The notes below the pieces were generated by a model, which was not told the DNA's origin, ran no database searches, and worked only from the letters and a program-made list of their open reading frames with translations. Positions 5,537-9,853 of a DNA stretch of 9,853 bases are shown here, piece by piece. Both the position numbers and the translations under genes were made by a program. The stretch's first letter is position 1. The number at the start of each line of letters is the position of its first letter. The stretch is taken from assembly GCA_046262415.1 (NCBI GenBank), contig JBHEMU010000052.1, positions 1-9,853 of the forward strand. The letters are read 5' to 3'. The DNA comes from JACDAS01 sp046262415. Lineage in GTDB: Bacteria > Actinomycetota > Thermoleophilia > Gaiellales > Gaiellaceae.

Positions 5537-6844
5537 CTACCTCTGCACGATCTCCTGCGTCTGCGGGTTCAGGCGCCCGAGGCGCCGCGCGCCCCTCGTC
5601 AGGCCGGCGCCGAGCGAGAAGACGTCGATTCCCCGCGCGATGTCGCTCGCGTAGGCGTGTCCGTCGTAGTAGTACGTCGCCCACGTGTTCGCGAGCCGAG
5701 GCGCCCTCGCGGCCAGGGCCTTCGGCCTGCGCGGGTTCGTGAAGTCGATCACGTGCGTTCCCGCCTCGTACCACCCCGAGAGGAGCAGGTTCCGCCCCTT
5801 CACTGGAATCACGTTGAACATGTGCACGGAGCAGTACTTGCTGGCGCGCGGCGGAACGAGGTACGAGCTCAACGGCTTCGTCGGGGCGGCCGTGGCGTAG
5901 AACCAGAGCCGGCCGTCCTGCTCACCCGTCGAGTGGCAGCTCGAGGACAGGCTCTCGTCGCCCCAGACGATCACCTTGCCGTCCCGGCTGAAGGTGGCCG
6001 AGTGCCAGAACTCGAAGGCCGGGTTGTCGACGTGGATCGCCTGGAGCGTCTTCGGGTCGGCGGGGTCGGAGATGTCCCAGATCTGCCCCTCGCTCATGCA
6101 GGAGGCGGCGGCGATCTCGAGCGGCAGGAAGACGCTGATGTCGTGGCAGGCGACGGTCCGGACGGGTGTCGCGCCGCCGCCGCGGAAGGGCGGCGCCACG
6201 ATCGCCGGCGTCGCGATCACGCTGGCCGTGTCGGGAGCGGCCAGGGGGACCTCCACGACCGAGATCTTCGAGTGCAGCGGATTCTCGGCGCGCCCGGCCC
6301 CGCAATGCGGGCCGGCGACGAGCGAGTAGGAGGAGACGTAGAGGATCACGCGGCCGTTCGGGACGTCGGGAACCAGCGTGTGCGTGTGCGAGCCGCAGTC
6401 GGTGTGGACGGCCTTGACGAAGCGCGGGTTCCGCGGGTCCGAGACGTCGAAGATGCGGATCCCCTCGAAGGCCGTGTCGAGGACGTCGTCCTCGACGTCG
6501 TAGCCGTCGCAGCCCTCGCTCGACTGCGGCCGGTCGACCGAGACGAACAGCAGCGTGCCCCATACCGACATGTCCCCCTGCGGGCCGCGGCACCGGACGT
6601 GGGAGAGGACGACCGGCCTGGCCGGCCTCGAGATGTCGATCACGCGGAAGCCGTCGTAGTTGCCGGCGAACGCGAGCTTGCCCCAGAAGGCGACGTCGCT
6701 GTTGATCGTCCCGGGGTTCGGCGCGCTCCCGATCAACCTGAGCGAGGGGCCGCCCGGGACGCGACCGGCGAGCGAGACCGAGCCGAACAGCCCGAGGGCG
6801 AGCAGCGCGGGAACGCACAGGACGAGAAGCCGGCGCGCGCGCAT
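5537..6844 (-). CDS. Secreted LVIVD-repeat beta-propeller protein
   Basis: 435 residues from the ATG at 6844-6842; a TTG three codons upstream (6853) is in frame, and neither has a visible ribosome-binding site. MRARR followed by a hydrophobic stretch (LLVLCVPALLALGLFGSV) is a Sec signal with a predicted cleavage near residue 27. The mature protein shows LVIVD-type blades: FRVIDISRPARPV (66-78), IRIFDVSDPRNPRFVKA (129-145), GQIWDISDPADPKTLQA (253-269), THVIDFTNPRRPKAL (363-377) and RGIDVFSL (404-411). Such proteins fold as beta-propellers outside the membrane and usually present a binding surface; the ligand is unknown and I see no catalytic motif. Several Cys (for example in TDCGSHTH, GPHCGAG, VACHD and SSCHS) suit disulfides in an exported protein. 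It lies 57 bases downstream of another secreted-protein gene, separated by a strong hairpin. Confidence 0.9.
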   Translation of the reverse strand: MRARRLLVLCVPALLALGLFGSVSLAGRVPGGPSLRLIGSAPNPGTINSDVAFWGKLAFAGNYDGFRVIDISRPARPVVLSHVRCRGPQGDMSVWGTLLFVSVDRPQSSEGCDGYDVEDDVLDTAFEGIRIFDVSDPRNPRFVKAVHTDCGSHTHTLVPDVPNGRVILYVSSYSLVAGPHCGAGRAENPLHSKISVVEVPLAAPDTASVIATPAIVAPPFRGGGATPVRTVACHDISVFLPLEIAAASCMSEGQIWDISDPADPKTLQAIHVDNPAFEFWHSATFSRDGKVIVWGDESLSSSCHSTGEQDGRLWFYATAAPTKPLSSYLVPPRASKYCSVHMFNVIPVKGRNLLLSGWYEAGTHVIDFTNPRRPKALAARAPRLANTWATYYYDGHAYASDIARGIDVFSLGAGLTRGARRLGRLNPQTQEIVQR

Positions 6845-6861
6845 CGTCGCCAAGCGTAGCT

Positions 6862-6888
6862 GCGGGGCCCGTGTGACCCGGGCCCCGC
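6862..6888 (-). terminator. Perfect 10-bp hairpin between two secreted-protein genes
   Basis: GCGGGGCCCG (6862-6871) and CGGGCCCCGC (6879-6888) pair perfectly around TGTGACC. On the minus strand it starts 13 bases after the stop of the 6902-7306 gene, as a terminator would, and has no T-run. It also ends only 17 bases before the ATG of the LVIVD gene, so it would lie in that gene's leader if both were co-transcribed. Terminator is the simplest reading; a translational or attenuation role is possible. Confidence 0.55.
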
Positions 6889-6901
6889 GCTTCCGGCGCC
6901 G

Positions 6902-7306
6902 TCAGGCGCAGATCACGTAGACGTGGAGCAGCCTCGTGCTCGCGTTCGGGTTGTAGAACGTGGCGTGCCAGCCTCGCGCCTTCCCGCCGTTCCCGGTGGG
7001 GACGAAGCCGTTCTGGGCCGGGGTCCCGGGCCGGGCGGGCTCGCTGTCGATCAGGTGGTCGTCGGCCGACTGCGTGCCGGCGAGGTACGCCCCGCCGCCG
7101 GTCGCGAACTTCCCGCGTGGGCACATGGCGAGCGCCGAGCCGGCCGAGGTCGGGCCGAGGTTGACGGACTTCACGTAGACGGTCGGATTGATTGTCGCCG
7201 TCGTCCGCTCGACGGCGGCGACGCCGGTGCCCCCGAGCGCGGCGAGCAGCGCGAGGCAGGCGACGACGAGGGCGGGGGAGGGGCGACGAGGACGAAACGG
7301 GTGCAT
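6902..7306 (-). CDS. Secreted protein with Thermoleophilia-type leader
   Basis: 134 residues, ATG at 7306-7304, with a strong GGAGGTGA ribosome-binding site four bases before it. The N-terminus MHPFRPRRPSPALVVACL continues into LALLAALGGTGVAAV. To my knowledge this Pro-Ser-Pro-Ala-Leu-Val-Val leader recurs on many exported proteins of Thermoleophilia and acts as a signal or anchor segment. The rest (about 35-133) has CPRGKFATGGGAYLAG near 62-77, an acidic and Pro-rich middle, GWHATFYNP, and the ending LLHVYVICA. The Cys at 62 and the near-terminal Cys could form a disulfide. A compact beta-sandwich-like extracellular domain is likely; no function is known to me. The gene is followed by a strong hairpin and then the LVIVD-repeat gene. 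Confidence 0.85.
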   Translation of the reverse strand: MHPFRPRRPSPALVVACLALLAALGGTGVAAVERTTATINPTVYVKSVNLGPTSAGSALAMCPRGKFATGGGAYLAGTQSADDHLIDSEPARPGTPAQNGFVPTGNGGKARGWHATFYNPNASTRLLHVYVICA

Positions 7307-7364
7307 GAGCTCACCTCCGGGTCGATGTGACCGGGGTGTTCCGCTCCCTGCCGAACCGCAACCC

Positions 7365-8000
7365 TCACCCGAGCAGCGCCGCCACCTTGCGCAGATCGGC
7401 GACGAACGCCTCGTACTCGGCCTCGCGCCGGTCGTCCTCGGCGCGCAGGATCGCCGAGGGGTGGATCGTCGCCGTCACGTGCTCGGCCAGAGGCGAGTCG
7501 ACAAGCTCTCCCCGTTGCCGCGTGACCCGGAATTGCCGCCCGAGCAGCGCCTGCGCGGCTGTCGCCCCCAGGCAGACGAGCACGCGGGGCCGCACCTCCG
7601 CGAGCTCCGCGTCCAGCCACGGCCGGCACGCCGTCAGCTCGGCCCAGTTCGGCTTCTGGTGGATGCGCCGCTTGCCGCGCGGCTCCCACTTGAAGTGCTT
7701 GACGGCGTTCGTGACGTACGCCTGCGAGCGGTCGATGCCGGCATCGCCCAGGGCCCGGTCGAAGAGCTGGCCGGCGGGCCCGACGAAGGGCTGTCCGGCG
7801 AGATCCTCCTGGTCGCCGGGTTGCTCGCCGACGAACATCACCTCGGACGCCGTCGCGCCCTCGCCGAAGACGGTCTGCGTGCCGTGCTTGTAGAGCTCGC
7901 AGCCCCGGCAGCCCTGCGCGGCCTCGCTCAGCGCGGGCAGCTCGCGCGTCGGCGGCAGGAAGTCGGCGGCGGTGCCGGTCTCGCTGTCGAAGAGCGTCAT
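7365..8000 (-). CDS. udgX: UdgX-family uracil-DNA glycosylase
   Basis: Removes uracil from DNA and, in studied members, stays covalently bound to the abasic site through a His. 211 residues from the ATG at 8000-7998; the adjoining GTG (8003) is an alternative, and numbering here counts from that GTG. Motif A GEQPGDQE is at 59-66, with the substrate loop PFVGPAG at 72-78. The diagnostic insertion KRRIH is at 111-115, so His115 is the predicted attacking residue. HPSA is at 181-184. Cluster ligands: Cys32 and Cys35 (CRGC) and Cys126 (ACRPWL). Where family-4 enzymes carry a further Cys in VKCRP, this protein has His103 in VKHFK, as in other UdgX proteins. This set separates UdgX from ordinary family 4 and 5 enzymes. 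It is transcribed away from tRNA-Cys, and its start lies 58 bases from that gene. Confidence 0.96.
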   Translation of the reverse strand: MTLFDSETGTAADFLPPTRELPALSEAAQGCRGCELYKHGTQTVFGEGATASEVMFVGEQPGDQEDLAGQPFVGPAGQLFDRALGDAGIDRSQAYVTNAVKHFKWEPRGKRRIHQKPNWAELTACRPWLDAELAEVRPRVLVCLGATAAQALLGRQFRVTRQRGELVDSPLAEHVTATIHPSAILRAEDDRREAEYEAFVADLRKVAALLG

Positions 8001-8043
8001 CACCGGGTCTCTGCCCGGGGTGGGCCGGGGCCTAACCGGTCGC

Positions 8044-8049
8044 TACGAT
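8044..8049 (+). promoter_or_regulatory. Possible -10 element for tRNA-Cys
   Basis: TACGAT lies ten bases before the first base of tRNA-Cys, fitting a -10 hexamer with a short leader. No good -35 is seen near 8021, so support is weak. Confidence 0.35.
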
Positions 8050-8058
8050 GCTCCGCGC

Positions 8059-8129
8059 GGCGCCGTGGCCGAGTGGTTAGGCAGAGGCCTGCAAAGCCTC
8101 GTACAGCGGTTCGAATCCGCTCGGCGCCT
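8059..8129 (+). tRNA. tRNA-Cys (anticodon GCA)
   Basis: A complete 71-base cloverleaf. The acceptor GGCGCCG (8059-8065) pairs with CGGCGCC (8122-8128). The D arm is GCC/GGC with loop GAGTGGTTA. The anticodon stem GAGGC/GCCTC holds loop CTGCAAA, so the anticodon is GCA. The variable loop is short (GTAC), and the T arm is AGCGG/CCGCT with loop TTCGAAT. The discriminator base at 8129 is T (U73), the cysteine identity base. CCA is not encoded. The 3' side borders a decayed gene of different base composition, and tRNA genes are common integration sites. Confidence 0.97.
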
Positions 8130-8170
8130 CTCTGCCTCGCGAGTGCTCTTGGGTCAGCGGCGTGGCCCGA

Positions 8171-8798
8171 TCAGTCGGCGTCAAGGCGCCGGAGCCCCCT
8201 GCCGCCTGGATCGGGCGCGAGAACGATCACACCCGGCGGCGGTCTTGTCGGTGCGGATCTGCGCCTCCTCGTAGCTTCCCTCGACGCCGATGATCGCGAG
8301 TTGAAACGGCACTCGCGCGTAGACGTAGGACGCGAGTTCGACCAGCCAAGATTCCACCGACTCCACGACACGGGCGTCCAAGGCCCCCACCAATCGGCGC
8401 CGTAAAGCTCGTCGAGCGTCGGAATGAAGAACACAAAGGAATCTGGATCGGATTCGAGCGGATGCGATCCGTAGTCCAAGAGCTTCTGGATCTCATCAGC
8501 AAGGCCCACTACAGGCTTGAGGTCTGGAATCTGCGCGATGGCTCCGCACGGAACGGAGTTCCCGTCGACCAACCGTGCGAGCCCGTAGGTCTGACGGTTG
8601 GGCTGTGATCTCGGTCGCTCTGGATTGCTGCGCCGGATCGAACCGCGAGTCCGTGTACGGCCCATCCAGCGTCGCGTGCCCCCAGAGCGCTCCGATGGCG
8701 GCCAATGTGTTCGGGACCGATTGCGGGTGAGGGCCAATCTCAACGTGAAGCTCGTAGAACGGCGCAGCCCAGGCGCCTGCTCACGGCCACAACCGCAT
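8171..8798 (-). pseudogene. Decayed gene of unknown family, A/T-richer than its surroundings
   Basis: Read on the minus strand, coding-like pieces continue one another across frames. MRLWP from a possible ATG at 8798-8796 is followed at once by TGA. GAWAAPFYELHVEIGPHPQ and then TLAAIGALWGHATLDGPYTD run to about 8600. A shift leads to TYGLARLVDGNSVPCGAIAQ, then LADEIQKLLDYGSHPLESD, then FVFFIPTLDELYGADW, to about 8400. A second shift leads to VGALDARVVESVESWLVELA and then YARVPFQLAIIGVEGSYEEA, to about 8240. A third leads to GVIVLAPDPGGRGLRRLDAD and TGA at 8173-8171. So there is one premature stop and at least three frame breaks, over about 200 residues. I do not recognise the family; no signal peptide or nucleotide-binding motif shows. 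Bases 8401-8460 are only 52% GC (31 of 60), far below the neighbours, hinting at horizontal origin. The start is uncertain, since it lies inside a hairpin. Confidence 0.7.
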
Positions 8799-8806
8799 TG
8801 TGGCCG
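8784..8806. terminator. Perfect 9-bp hairpin between pseudogene and antiporter
   Basis: CGGCCACAA (8784-8792) and TTGTGGCCG (8798-8806) pair perfectly around the loop CCGCA. No T-run follows on either strand. The symmetric stem could be a terminator or, read as double-stranded DNA, a repressor operator about 100 bases before the antiporter start. Confidence 0.4.
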
Positions 8807-8858
8807 CGACCGGGACCCCCCCGAAGTGGATCACGCCTGGTCTACACGAGGGCTCGAG

Positions 8859-8864
8859 TAGGCT
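8859..8864 (+). promoter_or_regulatory. Possible -10 element for the antiporter gene
   Basis: TAGGCT in the 108-base gap before the antiporter fits TANNNT and would give a start near 8871 and a leader of about 36 bases. No recognisable -35 accompanies it. Confidence 0.22.
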
Positions 8865-8906
8865 TGACCGCGGTGTGCCGGGAAGGCTGGTCGGCGAGGC
8901 CTTCCC

Positions 8907-9853
8907 GTGGACGAGTATCTCGACTTCTTCCCCAAGCTCGCCCTCGCCGCCGCGCTACTGCTGGCCGCGCTCTCGGCCGCGCCGGTGTTCGAGCGGTTGC
9001 GCCTGCCCGGCCAGGCGGGCTTCCTCGGCGTGGGGATCGCGGCCGGGCTGCTCGGCGTGGCGCCGACGGGGGAGCTCCCCGCGGTCACGCTCGAGCAGGT
9101 CGGGGCCGTGGCGCTGTTCGCGATCCTGTTCCACGGCGGGCTCAGCACCGGATTCGGCGCGGCTCGCGCCGCGGCCAGGCCGATCCTCACGCTCGGCATC
9201 CTCGGCACCGCCGCGACCGCCGCCGGCCTCGCACTCACCGGTCACTACGTCCTGGGGCTCGACTGGCCGGTGGCGTTGCTCGTCGCCGTCGCGCTCGCGC
9301 CGACCGACCCGGCGGCCGTCTACGCCGTCCTCCGCGGCCGGACCGGCTCCGCCCGCGCGCGCGCCGTGCTCGAGGGAGAGTCCGGCTTCAACGATCCCGC
9401 CGCCATCTCCCTGATGGTCGCGGTGGCCGCGGCTGTCGCCGGCTCCGGCTTCTCCTACGGCGAGTCGGCGCTCCGGTTCGTGGAGGAGCTCGCGATCGGC
9501 TCGGCCGCGGGGGTGGCGGGGGGCCTCGTGCTGATCGCGACGCTGCGCGCGACACCGCGCCTGGACGGCGGCGTGCAGGCGGTGATGCTGCTGCTGGTCG
9601 CCGTGCTGCTCGGCGCGCTGACCGCGGCCCTGCACGGCAGCGGCTTCCTGGCCGTGTACGTCGCGGGACTGCTGCTGTCCGACGCGTGGGCTCGGCAGGA
9701 TCGGACTCCGCACGCGGCCCCCGCGGCCCTCTCGGCCCTGGCGGAGCCGTTGCTCTTCGCCACGCTCGGCGCCGCGTTCGCCCCCCTGGTCGGGCTCGAC
9801 GATCTCGGCCGCGGCCTCTTCCTGACCGCGGCCACGGTCTTCCTCGTCCGCCC
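8907..9853 (+). CDS. Cation/proton antiporter (CPA family, NhaP2/CvrA-like), 3'-truncated by the window
   Basis: Membrane antiporter exchanging Na+ or K+ for protons, for pH and salt balance. 315 codons are visible and the frame is open at the window end. The GTG at 8907-8909 (VDEYLDFFPKLALAAALLL) is the only reasonable start, since TGA lies in frame at 8865-8867; GAGG seven bases upstream is a fair ribosome-binding site. About nine hydrophobic helices can be seen. Family marks: ALFAILFHGGL in an early helix, and LAPTDPAAVYAVLRGR with the Thr-Asp-Pro of the ion-binding helix. Then comes VLEGESGFNDPAAI, with the Asn-Asp-Pro of the paired helix, and later LHGSGFLAVYVAGLLL. These favour the NhaP2/CvrA (K+/H+) branch over NhaA, but the ion cannot be fixed from sequence. 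A C-terminal TrkA_C or similar regulatory domain, if present, lies outside the window. Confidence 0.94.
   Translation, partial: MDEYLDFFPKLALAAALLLAALSAAPVFERLRLPGQAGFLGVGIAAGLLGVAPTGELPAVTLEQVGAVALFAILFHGGLSTGFGAARAAARPILTLGILGTAATAAGLALTGHYVLGLDWPVALLVAVALAPTDPAAVYAVLRGRTGSARARAVLEGESGFNDPAAISLMVAVAAAVAGSGFSYGESALRFVEELAIGSAAGVAGGLVLIATLRATPRLDGGVQAVMLLLVAVLLGALTAALHGSGFLAVYVAGLLLSDAWARQDRTPHAAPAALSALAEPLLFATLGAAFAPLVGLDDLGRGLFLTAATVFLVR

Noticed and set aside
3504..5774. Very long minus-strand open frame running opposite the HerA-like gene into the secreted-protein gene
   Set aside because: Only its last 137 codons (3914 down to 3504) look like a real protein; the rest is Arg-, Glu- and Asp-rich antisense sequence opposite the well-supported HerA-like gene and part of the LVIVD gene, typical of high GC.
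8003..8018. CCGGG/CCCGG hairpin at the UdgX start
   Set aside because: The stem is only five bases, with no positional logic beyond overlapping the start codon.
8446..8471. Sequence resembling part of the tRNA T arm, considered as an attachment-site repeat
   Set aside because: Only nine bases (CGGATTCGA) match and the match does not extend, so it is not an att repeat of tRNA-Cys.
1..9853. CRISPR array, insertion sequence, integrase, toxin-antitoxin or phage genes
   Set aside because: No spaced direct repeats, transposase or integrase motifs, or toxin-antitoxin-like gene pairs were seen on either strand.

Overview
The window is very GC-rich with dense genes on both strands and reads like a chromosomal segment of a deep-branching actinobacterium. 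The best lineage clue is the secreted protein at 6902-7306, whose N-terminus (RPSPALVVACLALLAALGG) resembles a leader that recurs in Thermoleophilia (Gaiellales/Solirubrobacterales). A RsiG-type small protein and a UdgX DNA glycosylase also fit an actinobacterium. The class assignment is inference from memory of these families, not from a search.

Layout. 1-1615 (+): 3' part of an ABC exporter half-transporter, followed by a GC-rich hairpin. 1673-1880 (-): a deleted, frameshifted remnant of an FAD-linked (berberine-bridge type) oxidoreductase. 1881-2108 (-): a 75-residue RsiG-like protein with a FliA/WhiG-like promoter just upstream. 2176-3225 (-): an XdhC/CoxI family molybdenum-cofactor maturation protein. 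3317-3436 (-): a 39-residue Lys-rich protein. 3504-3914 (-): a small secreted protein, probably NTF2-like. 4014-5525 (+): a full-length HerA-like/YjgR (DUF853) ATPase. 5537-6844 (-): a secreted LVIVD-repeat beta-propeller protein. 6902-7306 (-): the secreted lineage-type protein. 7365-8000 (-): UdgX, with its KRRIH motif intact. 8059-8129 (+): tRNA-Cys(GCA). 8171-8798 (-): a decayed, A/T-richer pseudogene of unknown family. 8907-9853 (+): a CPA-type cation/proton antiporter, cut by the window end.

The genes do not form one pathway. They look like housekeeping and accessory functions side by side: export, cofactor maturation, DNA repair, ion homeostasis and surface or secreted proteins. The most interesting unit is the RsiG-like gene and its promoter. 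Streptomyces RsiG is the c-di-GMP-dependent anti-sigma factor of WhiG, and here a minimal single-motif homologue lies behind a promoter of the class WhiG reads, which suggests a feedback loop. Two separate pseudogenes, one of them beside a tRNA gene, show local gene decay. I see no CRISPR array, insertion sequence, transposase, integrase or convincing new multi-gene defence system.
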